Assembly: GCA_019695185.1 (NCBI GenBank)
Contig: JAIBAN010000033.1
Span: 1 to 64,000 of the forward strand
Origin: Blastocatellia bacterium
Lineage (GTDB): Bacteria > Acidobacteriota > Blastocatellia > Chloracidobacteriales > Chloracidobacteriaceae
Reading direction: 5' to 3'
DNA: 64,000 bases
Shown: positions 8,860-18,212 of the stretch, piece by piece
Layout of the letters: every line of letters starts with the position of its first letter
Numbering within the stretch: position 1 is the stretch's first letter
Position numbers and translations under genes: made by a program
Notes under the pieces: generated by a model
What the model was told of the DNA's origin: nothing
Database searches by the model: none
What the model saw: only the letters and a program-made list of their open reading frames with translations

Positions 8860-9564
8860 TTAGGTGCTGACCTTTTTCGCGTTGCCGTAGTTGACCTTGA
8901 ACTGATTGTCGGAAATCCCCGGATTGACCCGCAACCGCGTCAATCTGACTTCCGTGTAGTCCCGGTTCTTTTCAAAAAACACCTGTTTGGCCGGAAGCCA
9001 GGTTTTATGGTCAATCCAGACTTCAATCCGGGCAAATTTGATTTCGGCGGTTTTGGGCGTGAGGGTCAGGTGGGTTGCTGCCTGGCCATCCACTGTTTCA
9101 TTGCCGACCAGGGAGATATTGAACCGTTCACGCAACTGAGCGGCTGCATTCAAAACCGTCAGCAGGTCAAAGCCGCCGCTTTTTTTGGCAATCTGCGAAA
9201 GGCCGGTTTCAAAAACCGTTCCCTGTTCGATTTCCCAGAGGAGAGCCTTGTTTCCATCCACGGAAAGCACTTTCTTTTGCGGGCGGGAATAGTCAATCCG
9301 GACTTTGCGTTGGGTTCCGGGTTTGTAAAGCAGGGTGCCTGCCTGTTCAGGGTCTTTAATATTGAGCTGGCCGTTGGTTCGTTGGTGGACAATTTCAGCT
9401 TGCAGGCTGGTCAGGCTGCGGCTGGTGGTTTCAATTTTGGTGAGGACCGAATTGAGTTGTTCTTCTCCGCCGCTGGCCTGGGCCACGGTACAATTGGTGA
9501 GCATGGCTGGGGCCACCAGCCCTAGCATCATAAAAACAAGAATCAAAACCGAATAACGTTTCAT
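8860..9564 (-). CDS. LolA-like lipoprotein carrier / outer membrane lipoprotein-sorting protein (copy 1)
   Basis: 234 residues with an N-terminal signal peptide (MKRYSVLILVFMMLGL...). The mature part is LolA-like: an N-terminal helix (LNSVLTKIETTSRSLTSLQA), then beta strands with GTLLYKPGTQRKVRIDY and LLWEIEQGTVFET, and a C-terminal strand pair ending FKVNYGNAKKVST. LolA-family proteins carry lipoproteins or lipids through the periplasm in a half-barrel cavity. A second copy lies immediately upstream on the same strand (9648-10316). GAGGAATT precedes the ATG. It appears to be the last gene of a six-gene minus-strand cluster with ABC transporter genes. Confidence 0.75.
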   Translation of the reverse strand: MKRYSVLILVFMMLGLVAPAMLTNCTVAQASGGEEQLNSVLTKIETTSRSLTSLQAEIVHQRTNGQLNIKDPEQAGTLLYKPGTQRKVRIDYSRPQKKVLSVDGNKALLWEIEQGTVFETGLSQIAKKSGGFDLLTVLNAAAQLRERFNISLVGNETVDGQAATHLTLTPKTAEIKFARIEVWIDHKTWLPAKQVFFEKNRDYTEVRLTRLRVNPGISDNQFKVNYGNAKKVST

Positions 9565-9647
9565 AATTCCTCAAAAGACTTTGAATTTCTGCTTAATGTG
9601 GGTTCAAGTGACAGCGCGCTTTGAGTCCTGAAGACAAAATTATTGAT

Positions 9648-10316
9648 TCAGGTGTTTATCTTTTTGGCATTGCCGTAGTTGACCTTGAATCGATTGTCTG
9701 AAATATCTGAATTAACCTTCAAATTGCTGATCTTGACTTCGGTATAATCCTGGTTCTTTTCGTAAAAAACCTGTTTAACGGGGAGCCACGTCTGATGTTC
9801 AATCCAAACTTCAATGCGGACCATTTTGATTTCAGCATCTCTGGGTGTCAGAGTTAGGTGAGTAACTGGTTGATTGTCAACAACATCGTTTCCGGCAAAC
9901 GCGATTTTGAACTGTTCCCGAAGTCGGACCGCAGCCTGCAAAACCATCAAAAAGTCGAAAACTCTCCGCCTCTTGGCAGTTTGTGAGGTTTCATAGACCA
10001 AACCTTGCTCAACTTCCCACAGGAGAGCGTCGTCCCCATCCAATGCCAGTACCTTTTTCTGAGGCCGGGAGTAGTCAATTCGGATTTTGGGCTGTACGCT
10101 TGGTTTATAGAGCAATGTTCCAACCTGTTCCAGGTCTTTGATGTTGAGGTTTCCGTTGGTACGGCGGTGGGTAATGGTAGCTTGTAGGCTTGTCAGGTTA
10201 CGGTTGGAAGTTTCAATTTTCTTAAGAATCGAGTTGAGTTTCCCCTCGCCGCAATTTGACAAGGGAGCCGACCCTGACATCAATAACAAAAGAATCAAAA
10301 TCAAACTATGTTTCAT
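9648..10316 (-). CDS. LolA-like lipoprotein carrier (copy 2)
   Basis: 222 residues when started at ATG 10316 (MKHSLILILLLLMSG...), a compact signal peptide; an upstream in-frame start at 10337 would lengthen it by seven residues. It is a close paralogue of the 8860-9564 product, sharing LTSLQA, RTNGxLNIKD, GTLLYKP, RIDYSRPQKKVL, ALLWE, THLTLTP and the FKVNYGNAKK ending. A recent tandem duplication is likely. The hydrophobic-cavity carrier role is inferred from the fold family; whether each copy handles a different cargo cannot be told. Confidence 0.73.
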   Translation of the reverse strand: MKHSLILILLLLMSGSAPLSNCGEGKLNSILKKIETSNRNLTSLQATITHRRTNGNLNIKDLEQVGTLLYKPSVQPKIRIDYSRPQKKVLALDGDDALLWEVEQGLVYETSQTAKRRRVFDFLMVLQAAVRLREQFKIAFAGNDVVDNQPVTHLTLTPRDAEIKMVRIEVWIEHQTWLPVKQVFYEKNQDYTEVKISNLKVNSDISDNRFKVNYGNAKKINT

Positions 10317-10344
10317 AGTTCCGAAAAAAACTTCCAATGGTCAC

Positions 10345-10722
10345 TTAATCAAACCAAACCCGATACCCCACAATGGTACCACTTCGGCTGTCGGTGAGCA
10401 CTTCAAAGTGCCGCACGGTCACAGGCCGACCGAGGTTGCGCAGTCCCGCGCTTTCCAGGGATTTCTGCAACGTGTCTGCCGGAGGCACATTCTTGATGTC
10501 ATCGGCAGTGATGAGAACCGGCTTGCTGTTCAGGTTGGGGACTGCCCCGGTGGATGAAGCCGCAGGGGATTTCGTTGCGCGTGGTTTTCGTTCATCAAAA
10601 AACGAGGTTGGGATGAAAAAGATAAAGGCCAGAATGGCAACACACATCACGTCGTACTGCCAGGTTCCCCGTTCATAATGCCAGAACCAAATGGCGCGAA
10701 AAAATCCGATGATATGGCCCAT
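10345..10722 (-). CDS. Small membrane-anchored protein of unknown function
   Basis: 125 residues. A short aromatic-rich N-terminus (FFRAIWFWHYERGTWQYD) is followed by one membrane segment (about 24-42, VMCVAILAFIFFIPTSFF), a basic Ser/Pro-rich linker and a soluble C-terminal region that includes VLITADDIKNVPPADTLQ and ends GTIVGYRVWFD. A strong GGAAGGG precedes the ATG. It lies between the ABC ATPase gene and the LolA-like genes, all on the minus strand, so a role at the inner membrane in the same process is plausible. I do not recognise the family. Confidence 0.65.
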   Translation of the reverse strand: MGHIIGFFRAIWFWHYERGTWQYDVMCVAILAFIFFIPTSFFDERKPRATKSPAASSTGAVPNLNSKPVLITADDIKNVPPADTLQKSLESAGLRNLGRPVTVRHFEVLTDSRSGTIVGYRVWFD

Positions 10723-10793
10723 GATGTTTCCCTTCCTGCGAATGGTGTCAAAGCGTCAATCTGAAAATGGCAGATGACCTGCCCCCTTGCTTT

Positions 10794-11537
10794 TCATTTT
10801 CTGGCCGAGACAATCTCCTCAGTGGTTTCAAAATTGTGGCGCAACACCCGGCTGTCAAGAACCTTGCCGTCTTTCATCCGAATCAACCGTTGGCCCACCT
10901 CGGCAGCCTCGGCGTTGTGGGTAATCATGATGACGGTCTGACCCAGTTCCGTATTCAACCGGGTCAGCATATCGAGCACAATTTGCGAATTTTCACTGTC
11001 CAGGTTACCGGTCGGTTCGTCCGCCAGCAGAATTGCCGGGTGATTGATAATGGCGCGGGCCAAAGCCACCCGTTGCTGTTCGCCGCCGGACAGTTCAATC
11101 GGTTTGTGGTGCAGCCGGTCTTCAAGCTTGAGCAGTTTCAAGATATGACGGCGGCGCTTTTCCTCTTCGGCATGGTCGCGGACGGAACCGCTGTGGCGAA
11201 TATATTCAGCCAGTTTGATGTTGCCTTCAGCCGTCAGGGTCGGAAACAGATTGAAACGCTGAAACACGATACCGATTTTGCGCCGCCGGATGTCCGTCCG
11301 CTGGGCATCAGTGACGGAAGCCAGGTCTTCGCCATCAATCACCACGTTGCCGCTGGTTGGCTTGAGCAGGCCGCCGAGAATGTGCAGCAGAGTTGATTTT
11401 CCCGAACCCGACTGACCCATAATCGAGACAAACTCGCCTTCCTGAATTTCGAGATTGACTCCGCGCAGGGCAGGAACATCAATCTTTCCGACCCGGTAGG
11501 TCATGGCGACATTGAGAGCTTGGACGATGGTCTTCAT
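10794..11537 (-). CDS. ABC transporter ATPase (LolD/MacB class)
   Basis: 247 residues with Walker [11 protein letters not shown]-loop [11 protein letters not shown], signature [14 protein letters not shown], Walker [13 protein letters not shown] and the H-loop ITHN. The DEPTGNLD box and size are typical of the LolD/MacB/FtsE group, which drives mechanotransmission rather than substrate passage. The partner permease is the next gene upstream on the same strand (11624-12712). The ATG is preceded by AAAACTC-type repeats and no obvious Shine-Dalgarno. Together with the LolA-like genes downstream, this suggests lipoprotein release from the inner membrane. Confidence 0.88.
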   Translation of the reverse strand: MKTIVQALNVAMTYRVGKIDVPALRGVNLEIQEGEFVSIMGQSGSGKSTLLHILGGLLKPTSGNVVIDGEDLASVTDAQRTDIRRRKIGIVFQRFNLFPTLTAEGNIKLAEYIRHSGSVRDHAEEEKRRRHILKLLKLEDRLHHKPIELSGGEQQRVALARAIINHPAILLADEPTGNLDSENSQIVLDMLTRLNTELGQTVIMITHNAEAAEVGQRLIRMKDGKVLDSRVLRHNFETTEEIVSARK

Positions 11538-11547
11538 AAAAAATTTT

Positions 11548-11625
11548 GAGTTTTGAGTTGTTCGTTTTGAGTTTTGAAAGCTGGTGTGAAGTTGAGTTCA
11601 TGCAAAACTCAAAACTCAAAACTTT
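11548..11625. repeat. Paired GAGTTTT / AAAACTC arrays
   Basis: GAGTTTT-type units (with small variations) at 11548-11578 and the inverted AAAACTC array at about 11600-11623, separated by about 22 bases. The pair fills the gap between the ABC ATPase and permease genes; its right end touches the permease stop codon region. Confidence 0.85.
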
Positions 11626-12712
11626 ATTCATAGCTGAGTGCTTTGACGGCGTCCTGGTTGGCGGCTCGTACTGCCGGATAGAGTGCACCCAGCAGGCCGC
11701 TTCCAATACCAATCAGGGCGGCATAGAGCATCCACCGGGGTTCCAGTTCAACCTGGAGCGAGGTAAACCGCATGATGCCGATTTTAAGCATAAATGCGGC
11801 GGCATACCCAAGCAAAACTCCGGAAATGCAAATCAAAAGTGCTTCCTGTTCGATGACCCGGACAATAAATCCCTTGGATGCCCCCATGGATTTCAGGATT
11901 CCGATTTCTCTGGTGCGTTCCATGATGGTGGTGTACATGGCCAGCAAAATAACCAGCAGGCTGACAATGACAGCCAGTCCGATGACCACTTTGAGAAAGG
12001 TATTGAAAGCCGGGATGCCTTTTTCGTAAAGCTGTTTCAGGTCTTCAAGCGGCATCAGCTTGTTGTCGGGCAGTGCCTGATTGATACGAGCGGCAACGGT
12101 CGCGGTGGATTCACCTTTGGCGCACTTGAGATAAATCATGGTACAGCGGTCAGGTGAGGAAAGGATTTGTTGCAGGCTCGAAAGCTTGATTTTGATACGG
12201 GAACCGCTGGGCGGGGAAAAAATACCGGCAATCCGGAACTTGCGGCTGAAAATGTCCACCGTGCTGCCAACCGTAACTTTTTTCTGCCGGGCATAAACTT
12301 CATCCACAATGACATCCAGGTCTTCGGTCAGAGGCTGGCCCTGCTGGATGTGAATGCCCGACATCTGGGAGTAGGTCGGAAAATCAATTCCTTCCAGAAT
12401 TTCAAAGCCGATTCCGGTCTTGGTTTCTTTCAGATACTGCCCCACGGGAGACACCAGTCCCACTCCCGGAACCTCCTGCAACTTTGGCACATACTGTGTC
12501 GGAAGGGTCAGGGAAGTCGTGGTCAGGCTGAAATCACGGTAAAACATGAGGTCCGCGCCGACGCTTGACTCACGGGTCTTGCGGTCATTTTGCATACCGT
12601 TGACAAGACCGGCAAACATCATGACCAGGACCACCCCCAAAGCCACCCCGATGATACTGACGGCGGTCCGGGTGGGGCGTTGTTTGACGTTAGCGACGAC
12701 GAGACTGTCCAT
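11624..12712 (-). CDS. ABC transporter permease, FtsX/LolC-E/MacB type
   Basis: 362 residues with the four-segment layout of the family: one membrane helix near residues 18-40 (AVSIIGVALGVVLVMMFAGL), a large extracytoplasmic domain, then three helices (about 240-350) with the FtsX-like signature MERTREIGILKSMGAS and a C-terminal LGALYPAVRAANQDAVKAL. It pairs with the ATPase at 10794-11537. As the only permease in the cluster it would act as a homodimer, like LolF of other bacteria, if the Lol interpretation holds. DevC/MacB-like export of another substrate is the alternative. Confidence 0.82.
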   Translation of the reverse strand: MDSLVVANVKQRPTRTAVSIIGVALGVVLVMMFAGLVNGMQNDRKTRESSVGADLMFYRDFSLTTTSLTLPTQYVPKLQEVPGVGLVSPVGQYLKETKTGIGFEILEGIDFPTYSQMSGIHIQQGQPLTEDLDVIVDEVYARQKKVTVGSTVDIFSRKFRIAGIFSPPSGSRIKIKLSSLQQILSSPDRCTMIYLKCAKGESTATVAARINQALPDNKLMPLEDLKQLYEKGIPAFNTFLKVVIGLAVIVSLLVILLAMYTTIMERTREIGILKSMGASKGFIVRVIEQEALLICISGVLLGYAAAFMLKIGIMRFTSLQVELEPRWMLYAALIGIGSGLLGALYPAVRAANQDAVKALSYE

Positions 12713-12722
12713 ACTTTATATT

Positions 12723-12848
12723 GGGTTCAGGGTTCAGGGTGTTGCAGTCTTGAGAGTCTTGGGAGTCTTGAGAGTCTTGGGAGTCTTGGGAGTCTTGGGA
12801 GTCAAAAAAGATTCTCAATTCTCAATTCTCAATTCTCAATTCTCAATT
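12723..12848. repeat. Three adjacent tandem-repeat arrays (GGTTCAG, CTTGGGAGT, AATTCTC)
   Basis: GGTTCAG-type units at 12723-12740, six CTTGGGAGT nonamers (two with AGAG variants) at 12746-12803, and five AATTCTC units at 12814-12848. Three unrelated unit families sit side by side between the permease and lipoprotein genes, with hardly any other sequence. Confidence 0.9.
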
Positions 12849-12870
12849 CAAGAGGCCCTGGACCCTGTTG

Positions 12871-13926
12871 TTAATTTTCCGAGGCTTTGGCCCGGACTTG
12901 GTTGGCCTGGGCATCCAGGTCGAGCACATGCAGGTTTTCATCGTTCTGCACAGTGAAAACATCGGCTGTCATCTGCTCGGAGTTGACTTCAGCCTGCCGA
13001 TAGACCACACGCAAGGCATAGCCGTCGTGGGGACGGGAAATTTTAACGGAACGGGGCATGGGTTGCGGCTGTCCGTTCGGTCCGGAGAATCCATCATATT
13101 CGGCTTCGGTGTTGAGGGTGCCGTTTTCTTCAAACAACTGGAGCCGGACGAATGGGGTTCCGGGACGGGTTCGGTCAAACCAGTAACAATGCGAAGGAAC
13201 CATGCGTCCGTCCGGCAATCGGTGGGTGACATAGAGCACATAGTACGTCCGCATGACACGTTTGGCCGGAACCTCCATTGACAGGCTGCCGTCACTTTTT
13301 CTCACCAAATCCGCTTCGTCCTGCCGGGACTCAATCACAAACGAACTGTATTCGGCATGGTTGACCGGAATTGGTGGCACGAGCAGCGGCAGGGCCAGAT
13401 GCTGGGGCCGCAACTTGGAAAAGGTGCTGACATCCTTGGCCGAAGGGTCGTTGACCAGCTTTTCGGTTTCAGAGGCGTATTGCCGATTGTTCGAGCCCCG
13501 AATGAAGCTCCGTTTGTCAGTCGGGTAAAACACAGCCACCGCAAAACGCTCTCCGTCTGAGCCCATATCCGCAATTCGGCCAATCAAGGTGGCGTCCACA
13601 ATCAACCGAATATTCTGTGGTCGTTGCAGCACCAGCTTTCCTTCCGCAGTGGGATACACCTTGCCTTTGCCCAATCCCGACTCTTTATAATCGGCAAACT
13701 GGAGTGAAACCGAGGATTTAATTTGGGTGATTTCCTGAAGACTGTTGATGCGGGTGACCAAATCAGCCGAAGTCAACGGTTTTTGAACCGGAAGCTCAAC
13801 CGGCAGATTCACCCGTGACGTCACACAGCCCGAACCCAAACCGGTTAAAACCAGAATTGAAAGCAAAAAAAAGGAGCGCACCAGACTCCGCCGACGGGAA
13901 TTCCCGTCCTGTAAATCAGAAGCCAT
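12871..13926 (-). CDS. Lipoprotein of LolA/LolB-like (DUF4292-like) type
   Basis: 351 residues from ATG 13926 (GTG 13953 has no ribosome site). The N-terminus is basic, then hydrophobic, ending GLGSGC, a lipobox, so it is a likely lipoprotein. The mature domain has strand patterns such as GKLVLQRPQNIRLIVDATLIG and a conserved DMGSDGERFAVAVFYPTDKR, reminiscent of LolA/LolB-fold proteins of the DUF4292 kind. It is the first gene of the minus-strand cluster with an ABC permease, ATPase and two LolA-like carriers. An outer-membrane acceptor role (LolB-like) is attractive but inferred; the C-terminal 120 residues are unassigned. Confidence 0.65.
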   Translation of the reverse strand: MASDLQDGNSRRRSLVRSFFLLSILVLTGLGSGCVTSRVNLPVELPVQKPLTSADLVTRINSLQEITQIKSSVSLQFADYKESGLGKGKVYPTAEGKLVLQRPQNIRLIVDATLIGRIADMGSDGERFAVAVFYPTDKRSFIRGSNNRQYASETEKLVNDPSAKDVSTFSKLRPQHLALPLLVPPIPVNHAEYSSFVIESRQDEADLVRKSDGSLSMEVPAKRVMRTYYVLYVTHRLPDGRMVPSHCYWFDRTRPGTPFVRLQLFEENGTLNTEAEYDGFSGPNGQPQPMPRSVKISRPHDGYALRVVYRQAEVNSEQMTADVFTVQNDENLHVLDLDAQANQVRAKASEN

Positions 13927-14145
13927 CCGAAGTACCTGCCGCTGCAAAAACACTTTGAAAGTATAGTTGCCGAAAAGTTTTTTGAATGTGCCGAAAACAA
14001 AGCCGCAAAGCTACCAAGTGAGCGCAGACTTGTCAACGACTGGACAGCGGTCCGTGGTCCGCTGTTTTCAAGTGACCGAATCGGGAAATGATTTAACTGA
14101 AACCGTGAAAAGCTGAAAGCTGATTGCTGAAAGCCAGCAGCTCTT

Positions 14146-16182
14146 TCAAATCCGCTTAAACCCTCGTTCTATTTCATGCATGTCAAACCGGAGCAAAACC
14201 GGGCGACCATGCGGGCAATTGGTAGGATTTTCGGTTTTCATCAATTCGTCAATCAACCAGGTCATTTTTTCCATGTTGAGTATCATATTGACTTTGATGG
14301 CCGCCCGGCAGGCCAATCCGGCAGCAATCTCACGCTGAAAATACTCCAGCGCGAGGGACCGGTTTTCCGCCTCGACCACATCCAACAGCTCCAGCAGGAG
14401 CGTGCGGGCTTCCTCTGCATCAAGTTCCGCCGGAAGCGCCCGCAGGGCAATCGTCCGGGCAGAAAGCTGCATAACGTCAAAACCGTTGGCTTCAAGGTCA
14501 GCATTGACCGCTGCAAAAGCAGCTCCCTGAGCCGGTGTCAAATCAAGTGTTTCGGGAATGAGCAAAGCCTGGGAAACAACCGTCCGATTCATGAGCCGGC
14601 GGAGATGTTGCTCAAACAGAACCCGTTCATGGGCCACGTGCTGGTCAATCAGAAGCAACCCTCGTGCATCGGTGGCAATGATATAGCTGTCGTGCATTTG
14701 TCCCAGAATCCTGACATCGGACCGTAATTCCCGGCTTTCAGGAATAAAATCCCGAACTTCCGACCGGGCCCGGCGATAACCGGCGCAGACTCCCCGTCCG
14801 GCTTTGGCTCCGCTTCCGGCGGCCCGGACAAACCGTTCCGCCACCTCGGCAACCGAGGGGTCAATTTTGGGCTGGGTCAAAAAAAACGGAGCCGGTTGAG
14901 TTTCCTGTGGCGGCGAAGGGGAGCTTTGGGCCGGGCCAAGCCTGGGCTCAGGCAAGGGCTGAGAGCTAAGGACTGAGGGCTGGGGATGATGCTCCGCAGA
15001 AAGACGCTCGGCTGGCTGAAATTCGGCCTTGAAGTTCCGGTCCAGGGCTGCAAATGCGGCTTTGAAGTCAGTAGCCGGAGCCGCTGGCTGGCCCGTTTCG
15101 GGTTCCGGTTGGAGAGGGGAGGAACCCCCTTCGAGGGGCAGGGAAGCCGGCGGGTGAAGTGGTTCCTGCAAGCCGGGAAAATGAGCAAACGGTTTGACCA
15201 CCCCCAGCGCCAGTTTGACTCCGTCCCGTACCGTGTCATGCACCAGTGAGGAATGCCGGAAGCGGACCTCGGTTTTTTGCGGATGGACGTTGACATCCAC
15301 TTCTTCGGGTGAAAGCTCGACAAAGAGCATCACCGAAGGGAAAAACCCAGGTGGCAGAATGTTGCGATAGGCTTCGGTGACGGCCCGTCCAATCAATCGG
15401 TCTTTGACATAACGGCCATTCACAAACAGGTATTGAGCGTCACGGGAGGCACGTTGTTCCTGCGGACGCGAGACATATCCCCGCACGGTCATTCCGTTGT
15501 GCTCATAGTCAACCTTGACCAATTCACCCAACAGTTTTTCACCAAAAAGCTGATAGGCCCGGTCACCGAGGTCCGTGACCGGGGAAACGTTGATGGTTTC
15601 GCGCCCGTTGTTTTTCAGGATGAAGGATTTGTCCGGATTGGCCAGCGCATAATGCGTGACGAGGTTGGTGATGTGAAAGCTCTCGGTGGCCTCTGATTTC
15701 AGGAATTTACGGCGGGCCGGAATGTTGAAGAACAGGTCCCGAATGGTGATTTCCGTTCCTCCCGGCCAAGCTGAATCACGCACGTGTTTAATGCGCCCAC
15801 CTTCGATTTCAAGTTCCGTTCCGGCAATTTCATCCCGCAATTTGGAACAGAGCGTAATGCGGGCTACGGAAGCAATTGAGGCCAGCGCTTCGCCGCGAAA
15901 ACCAAAGGTGGTGATGGAGTTCAAATCAGTGACGGTGCGGATTTTGCTGGTGGCATGCCGTTCAAAGGCCAACAGAGTGTCATCGCGGGTCATCCCTTCG
16001 CCGTCGTCACGGACCCGGAGCAGGTTTTTCCCACCTTGTTCGATCTCGATTTCGAGCCGCATCCCGCCTGCGTCAAGCGAGTTTTCCAGCAGTTCCTTGG
16101 CTACGGAGGCAGGTCGTTCAACCACTTCGCCCGCTGCGATTTGGTTGGCCACAATATCTGAAAGTAAACGGATTTTGGACAT
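14146..16182 (-). CDS. mutL: DNA mismatch repair protein MutL
   Basis: 678 residues. The GHKL ATPase N-terminus is complete: IAAGEVVERPASVAKELLEN, DDGEGM, RHATSKI and GFRGEALASI. A Pro/Ser/Gln-rich linker (about 340-440) leads to the C-terminal dimerisation domain. That domain carries DQHVAHERVLFEQ, close to the DQHAxxExxxxE metal-binding motif of endonuclease-active MutL, plus ACRAAIK and CPHGRP, which complete the metal site. So this MutL is probably a nicking endonuclease, as expected in bacteria lacking MutH. Part of the linker (plus positions about 14955-14986) is encoded by degenerate GACTGAG-type repeats. Confidence 0.95.
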   Translation of the reverse strand: MSKIRLLSDIVANQIAAGEVVERPASVAKELLENSLDAGGMRLEIEIEQGGKNLLRVRDDGEGMTRDDTLLAFERHATSKIRTVTDLNSITTFGFRGEALASIASVARITLCSKLRDEIAGTELEIEGGRIKHVRDSAWPGGTEITIRDLFFNIPARRKFLKSEATESFHITNLVTHYALANPDKSFILKNNGRETINVSPVTDLGDRAYQLFGEKLLGELVKVDYEHNGMTVRGYVSRPQEQRASRDAQYLFVNGRYVKDRLIGRAVTEAYRNILPPGFFPSVMLFVELSPEEVDVNVHPQKTEVRFRHSSLVHDTVRDGVKLALGVVKPFAHFPGLQEPLHPPASLPLEGGSSPLQPEPETGQPAAPATDFKAAFAALDRNFKAEFQPAERLSAEHHPQPSVLSSQPLPEPRLGPAQSSPSPPQETQPAPFFLTQPKIDPSVAEVAERFVRAAGSGAKAGRGVCAGYRRARSEVRDFIPESRELRSDVRILGQMHDSYIIATDARGLLLIDQHVAHERVLFEQHLRRLMNRTVVSQALLIPETLDLTPAQGAAFAAVNADLEANGFDVMQLSARTIALRALPAELDAEEARTLLLELLDVVEAENRSLALEYFQREIAAGLACRAAIKVNMILNMEKMTWLIDELMKTENPTNCPHGRPVLLRFDMHEIERGFKRI

Positions 16183-16457
16183 AATGGGGAAAAATCAGGG
16201 CGCAGAGTTGCCCAAAGTCAAATTGAAAGAAACGTGTTGGGTTTCCGTACCCGGCCAGAGTATCAGGAAAATTTGAAAATAGCCCAGCGGAAGGCCCTGG
16301 GAAACCGGTGATTTTTTCCGGTAACAAACTGGTCCAGGCAACCGAAATCCAGGGTGTCAGCGTCTGTAAGGCCACACAAACACAATTCAAGTCACAGCGG
16401 AAGTCCAAGGCTGGCAATGCCGGAAGAACCCTCCTCAGGAAATAAAGGTTATAAAAA

Positions 16458-16487
16458 TTGACAGGGCTTTTCGCCGGGTGGTATAAA
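16458..16487 (+). promoter_or_regulatory. Sigma-70-like promoter for the MltD-like gene
   Basis: TTGACA (16458-16463), an 18-base spacer and TATAAA (16482-16487). It lies about 140 bases upstream of the 16626 start codon. It is the clearest promoter in the 440-base gap between divergent mutL and the transglycosylase gene; I see nothing else in that gap. Confidence 0.65.
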
Positions 16488-16625
16488 CGGCTCAAGGCAC
16501 TCATCTGGCGTCTCTTCTCATTTCTCGCCGGCGCATAATCAAAATGAGTTTTTGCCTGTTTCTCTTCAAAAACGGTGCAATTTATACTTGGAAATTTCTG
16601 AAAGCGAAGGAGACTTCCGCAGTCT

Positions 16626-18188
16626 ATGTCCTTTAAGACTCGTCTTTTTCTTACTCTGTCTGCTGTCGGTGCGGTTACCTGTCTGACACCTGCGGCTTAC
16701 GCGCAAACACCAGCTCCGGTAAAACAAGCCCCTCCAGCAGTTTCCACTGTTTCCGATCCGGCCCAAGGGTATATTGCGAAAGCCAGGCAACAGTATAAGC
16801 AAGGCGAAACCCTGTTTAAGGACGGCAAACACGACGATGCCCGCCTGCTCTTTGACCAGGCTGTAGACACCTTGCTCGCCGCCCCTGCCGAAGTCCGCAA
16901 CAACCAGGATGTGCAGGTGTTTTACTTCGAACTGGTCAATCGGATTCACATGTTGCAGTTTGGGGCCACACAGGAAGTTGCCCAATCCGATGAGACCCCG
17001 TCGCCCTTGGATGAACTGGCTTCGATTGACATCAACAAGGAAAACGTCAAATCCGACGGCAAGCTCGACACCTCCCGCTTCGATTTCAAATTCACCGTGA
17101 CCCCCGAAGTTTTCAAATTCATCAACTTCTACACGACTGGCCGAGGCCGTACGACCATGGAACATGGCTTGGCCCGTTCCGGCAGATATCGTGAAATGGC
17201 AGAGCGGATTTTTGCCGAAGAAGGCGTGCCCCGTGACCTGATTTGGCTGGCACAGGTGGAATCGGTCTGGCAACCGTCAGCTCTGTCCTGGGCTGCCGCC
17301 AAAGGCATCTGGCAGTTTATTCCGGCCACCGGGCAGCGTTTCGGGTTACAGCAAAACGGTTGGATTGACGAACGTGTCGCCCCAGAAAAAGCCACCCGTG
17401 CAGCGGCCCGCTATTTGAAGTTCCTGAACAACTACTTTGCCGGTGACTGGCTGCTTGCCATGGCTGCCTACAACAGCGGTGAAATGAACGTTGAACGGGC
17501 GATTGCCAAATGCGGTTATGCGGATTTCTGGGAACTGCATTCGCGCAATCTGTTGCCGAATGAAACCAAGAACTATGTGCCGGCCATTCTGGCGGTTTTG
17601 GCCGTTGCCAAAGAGCAAAAGAAATACGGGTTTAACGTCACTCCCGAACCAACCTGGAAATATGACACCTTCACCCTTAACGACCAGGTTGATTTGGGTG
17701 TGGTTGCCAACCTGCTCAATGTTCCGGTTGATACGGTTCGTTCGCTCAATCCCGAACTCAAACGGGGTGTGACTCCGCCCAACTCCTTTGACCTTAAACT
17801 GCCGCATGGCAGCCGCAGCCAGTTTGAAGTTGCTTTCGCCCAACTCCCGGCGGAACAACGGATGAAACGGCCTGCCGCTGCTGATGACGATGAGGACGAA
17901 GGGGATGATGTGCAGGTTGCCGCCGCCCGTCGGGCTACTCCTTCGTACAAGACTGTCATGGTGAGTTACAAAGTCCGCCGGGGCGATACCTTGGCGCGGG
18001 TGGCTTCCCGTTACGGTGTGTCGGTCAAGGATGTGGCCAAGAAAAACCGGATGAGTTCCCACGCCGAACTCAAAAAAGGTCAGGTTTTGGTGGTGCCGGT
18101 GGTGCAGAAAGCCGGTGGCAAATCGCGCTACAGCACGCGCCCGGTTTCCCGCAAGCAGGCCGCCCGTCATCATGGCCGCCGCCGTTAA
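16626..18188 (+). CDS. Membrane-bound lytic murein transglycosylase, MltD-like (SLT + LysM)
   Basis: 520 residues with a signal peptide (MSFKTRLFLTLSAVGAVTCL...AYA). A TPR-like stretch (about 45-115) precedes the SLT domain (about 180-330): the catalytic glutamate is in AQVESVWQPSALSWAAAKG, followed by GIWQFIPATGQRFGL and MAAYNSGEMNVERAI. A LysM domain is clear at about 440-490 (YKVRRGDTLARVASRYGVS), and the tail is Arg/His-rich. The enzyme cleaves peptidoglycan glycan strands to 1,6-anhydro ends in the periplasm. It lacks an evident lipobox, unlike E. coli MltD. A promoter lies upstream and a terminator downstream, so it is probably monocistronic. Confidence 0.9.
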   Translation: MSFKTRLFLTLSAVGAVTCLTPAAYAQTPAPVKQAPPAVSTVSDPAQGYIAKARQQYKQGETLFKDGKHDDARLLFDQAVDTLLAAPAEVRNNQDVQVFYFELVNRIHMLQFGATQEVAQSDETPSPLDELASIDINKENVKSDGKLDTSRFDFKFTVTPEVFKFINFYTTGRGRTTMEHGLARSGRYREMAERIFAEEGVPRDLIWLAQVESVWQPSALSWAAAKGIWQFIPATGQRFGLQQNGWIDERVAPEKATRAAARYLKFLNNYFAGDWLLAMAAYNSGEMNVERAIAKCGYADFWELHSRNLLPNETKNYVPAILAVLAVAKEQKKYGFNVTPEPTWKYDTFTLNDQVDLGVVANLLNVPVDTVRSLNPELKRGVTPPNSFDLKLPHGSRSQFEVAFAQLPAEQRMKRPAAADDDEDEGDDVQVAAARRATPSYKTVMVSYKVRRGDTLARVASRYGVSVKDVAKKNRMSSHAELKKGQVLVVPVVQKAGGKSRYSTRPVSRKQAARHHGRRR

Positions 18189-18212
18189 GAATTTTACTTT
18201 TGGGAAAAAGAG

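Noticed and set aside
16118-16504. Minus-strand open frame upstream of mutL
   Set aside because: No ribosome site, no recognisable composition, and it overlaps the mutL start and the promoter at 16458-16487.
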